Assembly: GCA_041394185.1 (NCBI GenBank)
Contig: JAWKIQ010000003.1
Location: 372,001-436,000 of the forward strand
From: Acidimicrobiales bacterium
GTDB taxonomy: Bacteria > Actinomycetota > Acidimicrobiia > Acidimicrobiales > Poriferisodalaceae
Reading direction: 5' to 3'
Length of the DNA stretch: 64,000 nucleotides
Positions 16,458 to 26,110 of this stretch are shown here, piece after piece (the stretch's first letter is position 1; each line of letters opens with the position of its first letter). The notes below the pieces were generated by a model. That model was not told the DNA's origin. It did not search any database and saw only the letters and a list, made by a program, of their open reading frames with translations. Made by a program: the position numbers and the translations under genes.

Positions 16458-17323
16458 CTCAGGCCGGCGAACAGGTCGGTCTCGGGCATGGTGGTGTCGA
16501 TTCGCGACCTCATCAACATGTAGTCGTCGAATGGGTGGATCGCATCCTGGACGTGATCGGGGAGCCCGAACCAGAAGGGTGAGGTCGGATCGATCTGGGT
16601 CTCGTGCGCCAACAGAGCCAGCCTGCGGATCGAGTTGTCGACCTCGACCGAGGTGGTGATGTGGTGGTCTTGGTCGGGCCGATCGAACCACTTCTCGTCG
16701 TAGGGCGACTCGAGGCCAAGTTCAGCGAACTTCTCGTGCACCAACACCATGCGGCGACGGCTCCACATCGAGCAATAGAGCTTCAGAGGAACCCATGGTT
16801 CGCCCAATTCGGGGAAAGCGTCTGGGTCGCCCGCCAGATCCCAAGCGGGCAGGCTGATCTCGGTGACCTTCAGATGGTCGGGGTGCGGGTACCGCGATTG
16901 GTCTTCTGGATAGGTGACGATGACCTGGGGCCGGACCCGCCGGATGATCTCGACCAGCCGCGCGACCGCCACGTCGGTATCGATATTGGCGAAGGCCTCG
17001 GGGTGTTTGTTGTGCTCGCTGTCTGGCATGCCGCTGTCGCGATATCCCAGCGAGATGATCTCGCCGTATCCGATGATGTCGGCGGCACGCTGGAGTTCAC
17101 GGCGACGCACCTCGCCGAGGTTGTCGACCACCTCGGGCCTGTCCATGGCCGGGTTCAAGATGTCGCCGGCTTCGCCTCCGGTGCAGCACACGAGGGTGGT
17201 CCTGACCCCTTCGTCGGCGAGGCGCCTGATGGTTCCGGGGCCCTTCGAGCTCTCGTCGTCGGGGTGAGCGTGGACGGTCAGGATCGACAGGGGCTCGCCG
17301 GCGGCCCGGCTTTCGGCTGACAT
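16454..17323 (-). CDS. mca: Mycothiol S-conjugate amidase Mca
   Basis: PIG-L-family zinc amidase of 289 residues that cleaves mycothiol conjugates into a mercapturic acid and GlcN-Ins during detoxification. Zinc motifs are AHPDDESSKG near the N-terminus and RYPHPDH in the middle. Mca-specific blocks include CTGGEAGDILNPAMD, GYRDSGMPDSE, AHETQIDP and a C-terminal PETDLFAGLR. The length equals that of mycobacterial Mca (288). The start ATG at 17323 has TAGCGT 7 nt upstream. Mycothiol restricts the host to Actinobacteria. Confidence 0.92.
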   Translation of the reverse strand: MSAESRAAGEPLSILTVHAHPDDESSKGPGTIRRLADEGVRTTLVCCTGGEAGDILNPAMDRPEVVDNLGEVRRRELQRAADIIGYGEIISLGYRDSGMPDSEHNKHPEAFANIDTDVAVARLVEIIRRVRPQVIVTYPEDQSRYPHPDHLKVTEISLPAWDLAGDPDAFPELGEPWVPLKLYCSMWSRRRMVLVHEKFAELGLESPYDEKWFDRPDQDHHITTSVEVDNSIRRLALLAHETQIDPTSPFWFGLPDHVQDAIHPFDDYMLMRSRIDTTMPETDLFAGLR

Positions 17324-17330
17324 TCTGCGC

Positions 17331-17336
17331 ACGCTA
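17331..17336 (-). promoter_or_regulatory. -10 element of mca
   Basis: TAGCGT on the minus strand is separated from the mca ATG by 7 nt, consistent with a leaderless transcript. Confidence 0.4.
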
Positions 17337-17444
17337 GCAAGCGTGCGACCGGAACCAACCGGGCCCTGGCGCCGTTGTAGCCCTACATTGTTGGTACGGC
17401 CTGACGGCCTCACACCGACGCCGTCGAGGACGTGGAGGTTTGTG

Positions 17445-17912
17445 ATGGATGCGGGCGACTGGGCACTGATCTGGCTGGTTCTGGCCGGCGTGTTCGTAGT
17501 CGGCGAGATGATCTCGCCCGGGTTCTACCTCCTGCCGTTCGCCGTGTCGGCGGCTGTGGCCCTAGTGCTTTCGGCCCTTGGCGTTCCGGTCCCAATTCAG
17601 TGGATCGTCTTCATTGCCGGCGGCGCGGCGTTGTTCTGGGTGGCGTTGAAGTACATCCGAAAACACGACGACGACGTACCCCTTCCGAAAGGGGTCGGCG
17701 TCACTCGCCTCCTCGACGAGATAGGCCCCGTCGTCGAAACCGTGCCGGCAGGCCCAACAGCGGCAGGCCGGGTCAAGCTTGGTGCTGAGATCTGGGTGGC
17801 GGAGAGCGCAAACGACACCGAGCTGCCACAAGGAACCATCGTCAGAGTCGCAGAAGTCAAGGGAACCCGCGTAATCGTTGTTCCCGCCGACGTAGAACAA
17901 GGGAGCAGCTGA
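17445..17912 (+). CDS. NfeD-family membrane protein
   Basis: A 155-residue inner-membrane protein: two or three hydrophobic segments between residues 5 and 65 ([52 protein letters not shown]). A C-terminal OB-fold domain follows ([15 protein letters not shown] through [19 protein letters not shown]). The ATG has GGAGG 7 nt upstream. NfeD proteins act with SPFH/stomatin partners, and the next gene encodes one 2 nt downstream. Confidence 0.85.
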   Translation: MDAGDWALIWLVLAGVFVVGEMISPGFYLLPFAVSAAVALVLSALGVPVPIQWIVFIAGGAALFWVALKYIRKHDDDVPLPKGVGVTRLLDEIGPVVETVPAGPTAAGRVKLGAEIWVAESANDTELPQGTIVRVAEVKGTRVIVVPADVEQGSS

Positions 17913-17914
17913 TC

Positions 17915-18877
17915 ATGCCCGTCGTAATCGCACTGGCCGTAGTGGCCGTATTGGTGCTGGTCTTCCTGGCTTCTGCCATCAAGATCGTCCGGCCCTATCA
18001 ACGGGGCATCGTCGAGCGCCTGGGCAAGTACAAGGTCACCACCGACCCTGGGCTCCAGTTCATCATTCCCTTCGTCGACACCATCCGTCTGGTCGACATG
18101 CGCGAACAGGTGGTCGACGTACCACCCCAGGAAGTCATCACCAAGGACAACGTGGTGGTCGCTGTCGACGCTGTCGTGTTCTACGAACCGACAGATCCTC
18201 AGCGCCTGGTGTACAACGTCGCCAACTTCGTCATGGCCGTCACCAAGCTGGCCCAGACAAACCTCAGGAACCTGGTCGGTGACCTCGACCTGGACGCCGC
18301 GCTGACCTCTCGCGACACCATCAACGCCGCCCTCCGCAACATCCTCGACGACGCCACCGACAAGTGGGGCGTGCGCGTGGTGAGGGTCGAGATCCAAAGG
18401 ATCGACCCGCCCGTCGAGGTCGTCGCTGCCATGCACGAGCAGATGAAGGCCGAACGCACCAGGCGTGCCGTGGTCACCGAGGCCCAAGGCGTTCGCGAAT
18501 CGCAGATCCTGCGAGCCGAGGGCGAGAAGCAGGCCGCCATTCTGAGCGCCGAGGGCAACAGGCAGTCGGCGATCCTGACCGCCGAGGGCGACGCACAGGC
18601 CGTTCGCACCGTTGCCGAGGCCGAGCAGTTCCGTCTTCAGACAGTGGCCACCGGTGAGGCCGACGCTGTGCGGGCCGTCTACCAAGCGATCCACGACGGC
18701 GAGCCCACCCAGGACCTGTTGGCCATCAAGTATCTCGAGGCACTCACCGCCCTGGCCGACGGTCAGGCCACCAAGCTGGTTGTGCCTGCCGACTTCGCCG
18801 GCGTGCTCGGCGCCGTGGCGGGCATCGCCGAAGCCATGCGCACCGACGATGTCGCCGTGCGTACCAGCAACGAGTAG
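17915..18877 (+). CDS. SPFH/band-7 protein (QmcA/stomatin-like)
   Basis: A 320-residue membrane-associated scaffold with one N-terminal transmembrane helix ([20 protein letters not shown]). The SPFH domain follows ([40 protein letters not shown]) and then a long Ala/Glu-rich helical region (residues about 180-240) with repeated AEGE/AEGN/AEGD units. It is the partner of the preceding NfeD protein; the pair is thought to organise membrane microdomains or protease complexes. Confidence 0.92.
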   Translation: MPVVIALAVVAVLVLVFLASAIKIVRPYQRGIVERLGKYKVTTDPGLQFIIPFVDTIRLVDMREQVVDVPPQEVITKDNVVVAVDAVVFYEPTDPQRLVYNVANFVMAVTKLAQTNLRNLVGDLDLDAALTSRDTINAALRNILDDATDKWGVRVVRVEIQRIDPPVEVVAAMHEQMKAERTRRAVVTEAQGVRESQILRAEGEKQAAILSAEGNRQSAILTAEGDAQAVRTVAEAEQFRLQTVATGEADAVRAVYQAIHDGEPTQDLLAIKYLEALTALADGQATKLVVPADFAGVLGAVAGIAEAMRTDDVAVRTSNE

Positions 18878-18888
18878 CCGTTCGGCTT

Positions 18889-18919
18889 TGCCGGGGCGAC
18901 CACATCGGTTGCCCCGGCA
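18889..18919 (+). terminator. Hairpin after the NfeD-SPFH operon
   Basis: TGCCGGGGC and GCCCCGGCA form a 9-bp perfect stem with a 13-nt loop, 12 bp after the SPFH stop. There is no T-tract, so it may be a weak or factor-dependent terminator. Confidence 0.4.
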
Positions 18920-18946
18920 GCACCGCTGGGGCAGGATTGCCTGTCG

Positions 18947-19954
18947 ATGACGACAACGCTCACCGACGATGATCTTCGGTCGATCCTGACCCACATGATC
19001 GGTGCCCGGGTGTGCTCGCAGCGGGCGTTCAACCTGCAACGGCAGGGCCGGGCCGGCACCAACGCACCGGTCGACGGCAGCGAGGCGGTCGTGGTCGGCG
19101 CAGCCTGGGCCCTCGACCCCGACACCGACTGGGTCCTTCCTCAGTACCGCGAGCCGGTGGCGCTGCAGCGTTTCGGCCCCGAGGTGCTCGAAAGCTACGT
19201 GCGCTACATCCTGGGCGACCCAGACGGTGGCCACCTGCCCGAACATGTCCATGTGTGGCCGCCCCAGATCAGCCTGGCCACCCAGGTTCCGCACGCGGTT
19301 GGCATGGCTTGGGGAATGCGACGCAACGGCCAAGACGGCTGCGTGCTGGTCTTCCTGGGCGACGGGTCGACCTCTGAGGGCGACTTCTACGAGGCGGCCA
19401 ACTTCGCCGGGGTGCTCAAGGCCCCGGTCATCTTCGTCGTGGTCAACAACGGTTGGGCGATCTCGACCCCGGTGGCGCAACAAACCGCAGCGAAAGACTT
19501 TGCATCGAAGTCTCATGCCTTCGGCTTTCCGGGCACGTCGGTCGACGGAACCGACCTGTTGGCGGTGCACGAGGCAGTCAGTGAGGCCCGCAGCCGCGCA
19601 GTGTCGGGAGCTGGGCCCACGCTGGTAGAGGCAGTCACCTACCGGCTGGCACCACACACCACCGCAGACGACCCCACCCGCTATGTCCCACCCGACGAAC
19701 TAGAGGCGGCGCGGGGACGAGACCCAATCGATCGCTTCCGCACCGAACTGGCCCGGCGTGGAATCTGGACCGACGCGGACACCGAAGCCGCCACAGCCGC
19801 GGCCGACGCCGAGATGGAGGCTGCGGTCGTTGCGGCCGAAGCCGACCGAGCCAACCCCATCGAGTTGTTCGACCACGTTTACGCGACCCGGACCCCACGG
19901 CTCGAGCGTCAACGCCAACGCTGGATCGAGCACTATGGCGAGGACCCGCGATGA
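18947..19954 (+). CDS. 2-oxoacid dehydrogenase E1 component, alpha subunit
   Basis: Thiamine-diphosphate-dependent decarboxylase subunit of 335 residues. The ThDP/Mg motif is GDGSTSEGDFYEAANFAG followed by VVVNN, and the phosphorylation-loop-like segment is YRLAPHTTADDPTRY. The gene heads a four-gene operon for a complete dehydrogenase complex. The separate alpha and beta E1 subunits and the E2 features favour a branched-chain 2-oxoacid substrate over pyruvate, but the substrate is not certain. Confidence 0.9.
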   Translation: MTTTLTDDDLRSILTHMIGARVCSQRAFNLQRQGRAGTNAPVDGSEAVVVGAAWALDPDTDWVLPQYREPVALQRFGPEVLESYVRYILGDPDGGHLPEHVHVWPPQISLATQVPHAVGMAWGMRRNGQDGCVLVFLGDGSTSEGDFYEAANFAGVLKAPVIFVVVNNGWAISTPVAQQTAAKDFASKSHAFGFPGTSVDGTDLLAVHEAVSEARSRAVSGAGPTLVEAVTYRLAPHTTADDPTRYVPPDELEAARGRDPIDRFRTELARRGIWTDADTEAATAAADAEMEAAVVAAEADRANPIELFDHVYATRTPRLERQRQRWIEHYGEDPR

Positions 19955-20934
19955 GCACCGAGATGAACATGCTCGAGGCCATCAACCACACGCTGCACCA
20001 AGAGATGGAACGCAGCGACCGGGTGATGGTTCTGGGTGAGGACGTTGCCCGCAACGGCGGCGTCTTCCGAGCAACCGAAGGCCTCGCCGACCGTTTCGGC
20101 TCCGACCGGGTGGTCGACACACCGCTGGCCGAAGCGGTGATCATCGGCACATCGGTCGGACTGGCCGCTGCCGGACAGATACCGGTGGCGGAGATCCAGT
20201 TCCTGGGGTTCGCCTATCAAGCCATGCATCAGATCGCCGGCCAGGCGGCTCGCCTCCGATACCGCACCCGCGGACGATTCGAGGGGCAGATCACCATTAG
20301 GTCGCCTTTCGGTGGCGGCGTGCGCACCCCCGAGTTGCACAGCGATTCGATTCTCAGCCAGTTCGCCAACGTGCCCGGCCTGAAGATCGTGGCGCCGGCA
20401 AGCGCCGCCGACGCCAAGGGCCTGCTGGCCAGCGCAATCCGTGACCCAGATCCTGTGCTGTTCCTAGAACCGCTCCGTGGCTATCGGATGATCAAGGATC
20501 AGGTCCCAGAGGGCGAACACCTGGTCGAGATCGGCAAGGCGCGCACCGTCGTCGAAGGTTCCGACGTTGCCATAATCGCCTGGAGCTACATGGTCGATGT
20601 CGCCAGACGAGCGGCGGCGGAGTTGGCCACCGAAGGCATCTCGGCCAAGGTCGTGGACCTTCGCTCGATCGTTCCCTTCGACGTCGAGGCGATCGCTGAA
20701 GCAGTGGCACAGTGCGGCCGGGTGGTGGTGGTTCAAGAAGCCCCCGAGACCAACGGTTTCGCATCCGAGGTCATCGCCACCATCAACGACACGGCGTTCT
20801 ACGACCTCGAAGCGCCCGTCGCGCGAGTGTCTGGCTGGGATACGCCATATCCGGTGGGCCAGCTCGAGGACTTCTACGTGCCCGATGTGAGCCGAGTGGT
20901 GGCCGCCACCAAACGGGTCGTCGAAGCGCCATGA
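19951..20934 (+). CDS. 2-oxoacid dehydrogenase E1 component, beta subunit
   Basis: Transketolase-like beta subunit of 327 residues that completes the ThDP site with the alpha subunit. Recognisable blocks are VMVLGEDVARNGGVFRATEG, DTPLAEAVIIGTSVGLAAAG, IRSPFGGGVRTPELHS and VDLRSIVPFDVEAI. The ATG overlaps the alpha-subunit stop by 4 nt (ATGA), so the two are translationally coupled and can be made in equal amounts. Confidence 0.92.
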   Translation: MSTEMNMLEAINHTLHQEMERSDRVMVLGEDVARNGGVFRATEGLADRFGSDRVVDTPLAEAVIIGTSVGLAAAGQIPVAEIQFLGFAYQAMHQIAGQAARLRYRTRGRFEGQITIRSPFGGGVRTPELHSDSILSQFANVPGLKIVAPASAADAKGLLASAIRDPDPVLFLEPLRGYRMIKDQVPEGEHLVEIGKARTVVEGSDVAIIAWSYMVDVARRAAAELATEGISAKVVDLRSIVPFDVEAIAEAVAQCGRVVVVQEAPETNGFASEVIATINDTAFYDLEAPVARVSGWDTPYPVGQLEDFYVPDVSRVVAATKRVVEAP

Positions 20935-22166
20935 CCGAGTTCAGATTGCCCGACGTAGGCGAGGGGCTCGAACAGGCAGAAATCCTCGAATGGTTGGTGG
21001 CTGTGGGCGAAACCGTCGAGCGCGACCAGCCGTTGGTCGAGATCCTCACCGACAAGAGCCAGACCCAGCTGCCCTCACCGGTCAGGGGCACGGTCGTTGC
21101 TCTGGGAGCCCAGGTCGGCGACATCGTCGAGGTCGGCAGCGTGCTCGTCACCTACGAAGCCACCGACGCATCGAACTCTGCGGCTGCACAACCCTCTGAA
21201 CCGTCGTCGCCAACGGACGCGCCCGAAAAGGCGCCACCGACCCAACCCACGACCAGCACAACCGGGCGGGCGAAGGCCTCTCCGGCCGTGCGCAAGCGGG
21301 CCCTGGCGGCAGGTGTCGACCTTGCGACGGTCGAAGCCACCGGGCCCGGCGGCCGGGTCACGGCAGACGACCTCGATGCCCACCTGGCCGCTCGCAGCAG
21401 GCCTATCGCTCAACGGCCCGCTCCCAGCGTGGTGGTCCGCGCCCCCGCAACGCCGGGCCAGCTGGGCCAGGCCGAACCCGGTGTTGTGCCGCTGCGCGGC
21501 ATCAGGCGGGTCACCGCTCTGGCAATGGAACGCTCTTGGCAGATACCCCACATCCACGGCAACGACGAGTTCGACGCCACCGCCTTGCTCGATGCCCGTC
21601 GGGCCCTCCGGGACAGGCATGGTGATGCCGCCGCGGCTCTGACTCCCCTGGCCTTCTTCGTTGCCGCGGTGGCCGAAGCGCTCAGAGCATTTCCCGCCGT
21701 CAACTCATCGATCGACACCGAGGCCGAAACGATCACCGTGCACGCCGAGGTCAACATAGGTATCGCCGTCGCGGCTCCACAGGGATTGCTGGTTCCGGTG
21801 TTGGCTGGTGCAGACGCCCTGAGCTTGTTGCAGATCGCATCCGAGATAGTGCGCCTCACATCGGCCGCTCGCGACGGTTCGATATCGACCTCTGACCTGC
21901 ACGGCGGCACCTGCACCATCACCAACTACGGCAGTCTGGGTGGTCGAAGCGCAACCCCGATCATCCGCGCGCCCGAGGCAGCCATCGTCGGGTTCGGTTC
22001 GATCCGCCCCCGGCCGATCGTGGTCGACGGCCAGGTCGTGGCCAGGCCAACACTGCCCATCGCTGTCGGCGCAGATCACCGCCTGATCGACGGAGATCTC
22101 ATGACTGCGTTCCAAGAGCGCATCATCGCCAACCTCAGCAACCCGATCGTGATGGTAGCGATTTGA
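20931..22166 (+). CDS. 2-oxoacid dehydrogenase E2 (lipoamide acyltransferase)
   Basis: Core acyltransferase of the complex, 411 residues. An N-terminal lipoyl domain has Lys42 in ILTDKSQTQLPSP, an unusual variant of the common TDKA motif. A Pro/Thr/Ala linker follows, then a peripheral-subunit-binding domain (SPAVRKRALAAGVDLATVEA, TGPGGRVTADDL). The catalytic domain ends with VGADHRLIDGDLM. The ATG overlaps the E1 beta stop by 4 nt. The protein transfers acyl groups from lipoate to CoA. Confidence 0.92.
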   Translation: MTEFRLPDVGEGLEQAEILEWLVAVGETVERDQPLVEILTDKSQTQLPSPVRGTVVALGAQVGDIVEVGSVLVTYEATDASNSAAAQPSEPSSPTDAPEKAPPTQPTTSTTGRAKASPAVRKRALAAGVDLATVEATGPGGRVTADDLDAHLAARSRPIAQRPAPSVVVRAPATPGQLGQAEPGVVPLRGIRRVTALAMERSWQIPHIHGNDEFDATALLDARRALRDRHGDAAAALTPLAFFVAAVAEALRAFPAVNSSIDTEAETITVHAEVNIGIAVAAPQGLLVPVLAGADALSLLQIASEIVRLTSAARDGSISTSDLHGGTCTITNYGSLGGRSATPIIRAPEAAIVGFGSIRPRPIVVDGQVVARPTLPIAVGADHRLIDGDLMTAFQERIIANLSNPIVMVAI

Positions 22167-22179
22167 TAGCGGGGCACTC

Positions 22180-23577
22180 ATGGTCGTAGGAGAGGTGGCC
22201 GAACGGTTCGACGTCGCGGTCATCGGCGCAGGGCCGGGCGGCTACACAGCTGCCATCAGGTGCGCCCAGGCCGGCCGCTCGGTGGTGCTCATCGAACGAG
22301 GCAGCATCGGCGGAACGTGCCTCAACGTGGGCTGCATACCGTCGAAGGTGCTCATCCATGCCGCAGAGTTGGCCTATCGAGCCAACACTTCCGACGGCAC
22401 CGGGGTCGCGATATCGGCCACCATCGACGCCGAGCAGATGAGGGCGCACCGCCACAGCGTCGTCGACGGCCTCACCAGCGGCGTCTCGCACCTTCTCGAC
22501 AACGCCGGGGTGGTGCGGTGGCAAGGGACCGCACACTTCGCCCGCCGCAACCGAATCGTGGTCGAGGCCGGCGAGGGTTCGCCCCGCCATGTCGAGTTCA
22601 CAGACGCCATCATCGCAACGGGTTCTCGGCCGGTCGAGCTGGACGGTCTGGCGTTCGACCATCCCCTGATCACCGACTCGACCGGCGCCCTCGAACTCGA
22701 CCACATCCCTGCTGACCTTGCAATCGTCGGTGCTGGCTACATAGGTGTCGAGCTGGGCACCGCATACGCCAAGCTCGGATCTCGCGTCACCATCATCGAG
22801 GCCGCCGATCGTGTGCTGCCGCTGATGGACAAGCGCCAGTCGTCCCTGGTCGCCCGCCGCATGAAAGAGCTCGGGGTCACGGTCAAGACGTCGTCGTTGG
22901 CGTCTCGCCTCGAAGGCGAACAGCTGGTGATCACCTCGGGTGAGTCGTCTGAAAAGGTGGCCTTCGATCTGATCGTTGTGGCCGTCGGAAGACGACCGAA
23001 CACCGAGGGGCTTGGCCTTGGTGTGGTGGGCGCCCAGCTGACCGAGTCCGGACACATCCGCGTCGACGCGGCCCGACGCGCCTCAGATCACATCTACGCA
23101 ATAGGCGACGTCACCGCCGGCCCGGCGCTGGCGCACAAAGCCACGGCCGAAGCGGCCGTCGCAGCGGCGTCGATCGCAGGTCAGCCCGCAGCGTTCGACC
23201 CCGCTGCAATACCCGAGGTGGTGTTCTGCGACCCCGAGCTGGTGTCGGTGGGTCTCAGCGCAGCTTCGGCGGCAGCGGCCGGTATCGAGGTCAACACCTT
23301 CCGGTTCCCCTTCTCGGCCGGTTCACGCTCGGCGACCCTCGACGACCGCAACGGGTTCGTCACCCTGCTGGCCGACACCCAGGGCACCATCGTCGGCGCC
23401 CAGATGGCTGGAGCGGGCGTCAGCGAGCTGGCAGGCGAGGTTGCACACGCCATCGAGATGGCATCAACAATCGACGAGCTGGCAGACACCATTCACCCCC
23501 ATCCGACCATGTCTGAGGCGATCATGGAGGCGGCGTTGGGTTTGGCCGGCCGCCCACTGCACGTCACAAGGGGATGA
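22180..23577 (+). CDS. lpdA: Dihydrolipoamide dehydrogenase (E3)
   Basis: FAD flavoenzyme of 465 residues that reoxidises lipoamide with NAD+. The FAD site is VAVIGAGPGGYTAA, the redox disulfide is GGTCLNVGCIPSK (C47, C52), the NAD site is LAIVGAGYIGVELG, and the C-terminal catalytic His/Glu are in HPHPTMSE. It is the last gene of the dehydrogenase operon, 13 nt after E2. Its 3' end overlaps the convergent PhoU/TrkA-C gene by 14 nt. Confidence 0.95.
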   Translation: MVVGEVAERFDVAVIGAGPGGYTAAIRCAQAGRSVVLIERGSIGGTCLNVGCIPSKVLIHAAELAYRANTSDGTGVAISATIDAEQMRAHRHSVVDGLTSGVSHLLDNAGVVRWQGTAHFARRNRIVVEAGEGSPRHVEFTDAIIATGSRPVELDGLAFDHPLITDSTGALELDHIPADLAIVGAGYIGVELGTAYAKLGSRVTIIEAADRVLPLMDKRQSSLVARRMKELGVTVKTSSLASRLEGEQLVITSGESSEKVAFDLIVVAVGRRPNTEGLGLGVVGAQLTESGHIRVDAARRASDHIYAIGDVTAGPALAHKATAEAAVAAASIAGQPAAFDPAAIPEVVFCDPELVSVGLSAASAAAAGIEVNTFRFPFSAGSRSATLDDRNGFVTLLADTQGTIVGAQMAGAGVSELAGEVAHAIEMASTIDELADTIHPHPTMSEAIMEAALGLAGRPLHVTRG

Positions 23578-24784
23578 GTTCGTCGACCCCGGTCTCGTCG
23601 TCCTCGACCAGCATGTAGCCGAACCGTCCGGCCAGGCGCTCTTGACCCTCCTCGGGACCAGACGCCAGGACCTCGTCGCCGGCGTGCAGAACCACGTACT
23701 TGCGAGGGTTGTACAGATAGGTGGCTCCACGCCGGATGGCCAAGACGTGAAACCCCGGGTCGAGGTTGAGGCCCAGCGAACCCAGGGCAGAGCCATCGGC
23801 CTCGCTGCCTGGAGCCACCGGCATGGACACGACCACCTCGTCGGCGTCGCCCAGGGCCAGCGTGACGATTGGGTGCAGGTCGCGTTCGTCCAGAACCACG
23901 GCCACCATCTCGAGTGCCTGGTCGCCGATGTCTTCGGCCGCCTCTGCCAGGTGCAGCAGGCCCCGCAGCGGCGACGGATCGAGGTTTTCCTGGCCCGCTC
24001 GCAGCACCCATGTCTGCAACGACGCCTTCATCTCGTCGAGCCGATCCTCGAGCGACTTGACCTCGCGTGCCAGGGCCTTGTCGCGAAGCACCAGGCACGA
24101 GTACGCCAGGCCCACCGCCGTCTCGGACAGGTTCTTCATCTCGACCAGGGTGTCGACGGCACGGTCCAGGTCGGTCAGCGAGGTGGGGTCTTCCAGTGCA
24201 GGAGGCTCCCACCTGGGCGCGGCGGCCAACTCGCGAAGCCGAACTATGCCGGCCGGCTCACCGCGCATGAACAGCACGTCGTCGGGTTCGACGATGGTGT
24301 CGCCATCGACGTCGGTGTTCCAGCGGCGGCCGCGCTGAATGGCAACCACCCTCATCCCGACCACCACCGGCAACTCCATGTCGGACAGAGGACGGTTCGC
24401 CAGATGACTTCCGGCCCGAACCACCAGTCGGTGCGAGACCTCGGCGGCACGTGCCAGATCGGCTATCAGAACGGCGGGGATGCCCAGGTTGCGGGTGACG
24501 ATGCGGCTGATGTCGACCGCGTCGTTGGCGATGCGTTCTATCGCGGCAACGATGTGAAGCACCGAAGTCATCGCTTCGGCCTCACGGCGGTTGCGCACGG
24601 CGACCAGGGCGATGGCCCTCATCTCGGCCACGATCTCGGACATGGTCTCCTCGAGATCGTCGACAGCGTCAGCCATGCCATCGTCGCCGAAGTAGACCGC
24701 CGCATAGGCCAGGTCGACCATCAGCTCTGAGGTGTCCTTGGCCTCGGCCAAGAGCGTCTTGACGTTTCTCGGTTTGTCATCCAT
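23564..24784 (-). CDS. Tandem PhoU/TrkA-C (RCK_C) regulatory protein
   Basis: A 406-residue soluble protein built of two similar halves. A PhoU-like helical bundle (about 10-110) is followed by a TrkA-C domain (VVVGMRVVAIQRGRRWNTDV, DGDTIVEPDDVLFMRG). A second PhoU-like bundle (about 215-310) is followed by a second TrkA-C domain (FHVLAIRRGATYLYNPRKYV, LHAGDEVLASG). TrkA-C domains bind nucleotides or ions and gate transporters. It lies 42 bp downstream of a divalent-cation transporter on the same strand, so it probably regulates that transporter. Confidence 0.8.
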   Translation of the reverse strand: MDDKPRNVKTLLAEAKDTSELMVDLAYAAVYFGDDGMADAVDDLEETMSEIVAEMRAIALVAVRNRREAEAMTSVLHIVAAIERIANDAVDISRIVTRNLGIPAVLIADLARAAEVSHRLVVRAGSHLANRPLSDMELPVVVGMRVVAIQRGRRWNTDVDGDTIVEPDDVLFMRGEPAGIVRLRELAAAPRWEPPALEDPTSLTDLDRAVDTLVEMKNLSETAVGLAYSCLVLRDKALAREVKSLEDRLDEMKASLQTWVLRAGQENLDPSPLRGLLHLAEAAEDIGDQALEMVAVVLDERDLHPIVTLALGDADEVVVSMPVAPGSEADGSALGSLGLNLDPGFHVLAIRRGATYLYNPRKYVVLHAGDEVLASGPEEGQERLAGRFGYMLVEDDETGVDELIPL

Positions 24785-24826
24785 TGGTTCGACGCATTTC
24801 TCGGTTTCTTGAGACTAGACGAGCGC

Positions 24827-26047
24827 TCATCCCGCGCCCCATGTCGCAATCGCGAACACCAGCGCCCACGCGCCCACGAGGTCGACGACGCTGGTGACTA
24901 TGGGAATTCCGTAGGTGTCTGGATCGACCCCGAAACGAACCGCGGCAACGGCGCCGTAGTACGCGATTATCACCACGGCGCACGTGGCCAGCAGGCCGCC
25001 GGTCAACGAGATGGCCACCATGTCCACAAGGCCGGGGCCGGGCCGGTTGCCCAGAATCGACGCCACCTCGGCCAGCACCCCGTTGAGCACGAACACGGGC
25101 ACCGCGATAGCGCCGGCCACCGCTATGTCGCGGCGTGCGGCGGGCTGCGGGAACCGTGCGGTGTCGATGACACCGAGGTGCAGCTTGCTCGAAAGCTGGC
25201 TGGCCAGGATGCCGCCTATGGCGCCTGCGCCGCTGAGGGCGGCCGGAACCAGTATCAACAGCGCGGGCTGCTCTTCGAAGGCCTCGAAGCGGTGCTCGAT
25301 CGCCACCCCAGCGATGGTCACCAACACGCCTGCTAGCACCAGGACCGGCAACGATTCGCGGACGATCTCGGCCAGCAGCGCCAGCTGAGATCGAACGACC
25401 AGGACGAACGCGGCTGCACTGGCGACCAGAGCCACCACAGCGAACCCGGGCGTGAAGAGCTCGATTCCTACGAGTTGGGCGCCGACGAACAGGGCCGGCA
25501 ACGTCACGACGTCGCCGACCGCCGACACCAGCGGCGCGTTGACGTTGTCGAGATCCCAGTTGCGCGAGACGGATGCGCTGGCAAGCGCCAGCGTGAACAC
25601 CAAGACCACCAGCGAAGACAGCGACGCCCCCACGAACGACACGACCACCAGGTCGGCCACCGGTGCCGAGGCCAAACCGAACGCTGCCGCGGCAACCCTC
25701 GCCAGCCCGGCCAGCACTATGGCTATCGACCCGGACAGCAGCAGGGCGCCCACAACGTTCTGTCCGACCACCGTGTCGACACGGCGCGAAATGGCGAACG
25801 AGCCGGTGTGAATGGCTGTCGCCAGCCGACTTCCGAGGGCGCCGAAGATGTTGCCTCGCATGCCGATGGCCGCGGGCACCAGCACCAACAGGCCAGGTAT
25901 CTCGGCGAGGGTGCCGGTCATTGCAGACAACGCCAGACCGGCCCCGACGGCGGTAACCGACGAGATGGTCAGGGCGCTCAGGCTCTGCGCGACCGCGGTC
26001 GTGTCGGCTCCCAGGACATGCCAAACGGCAGGGAGACGGCTGCGCAT
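24827..26047 (-). CDS. SLC41/MgtE-type divalent cation transporter
   Basis: Integral-membrane protein of 406 residues with about ten hydrophobic helices. It contains two copies of the MgtE transmembrane signature: PAAIGMRGNIFGALGSRLAT with AIHTG, and PAALSGAGAIGGILASQLSS with KLHLG. DPDTYGIPIVTSVVDLVGAW near the C-terminus is also typical. The MgtE N-terminal and CBS cytosolic domains are missing; regulation is probably supplied by the adjacent PhoU/TrkA-C protein. The ATG at 26047 is chosen; in-frame GTG 26068 and ATG 26095 are possible. Confidence 0.85.
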   Translation of the reverse strand: MRSRLPAVWHVLGADTTAVAQSLSALTISSVTAVGAGLALSAMTGTLAEIPGLLVLVPAAIGMRGNIFGALGSRLATAIHTGSFAISRRVDTVVGQNVVGALLLSGSIAIVLAGLARVAAAAFGLASAPVADLVVVSFVGASLSSLVVLVFTLALASASVSRNWDLDNVNAPLVSAVGDVVTLPALFVGAQLVGIELFTPGFAVVALVASAAAFVLVVRSQLALLAEIVRESLPVLVLAGVLVTIAGVAIEHRFEAFEEQPALLILVPAALSGAGAIGGILASQLSSKLHLGVIDTARFPQPAARRDIAVAGAIAVPVFVLNGVLAEVASILGNRPGPGLVDMVAISLTGGLLATCAVVIIAYYGAVAAVRFGVDPDTYGIPIVTSVVDLVGAWALVFAIATWGAG

Positions 26048-26110
26048 CGATCGGGGCCGCCTGGTCACGCGACAAGCATGGCCCATGGTGGCCATGCCAC
26101 ACTCACAACC

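Noticed and set aside
17597..19657. A 686-codon open frame on the minus strand
   Set aside because: It runs opposite the well-supported NfeD, SPFH and E1 alpha genes and has the His/Asp/Gly-rich composition of an antisense shadow in high-GC DNA.
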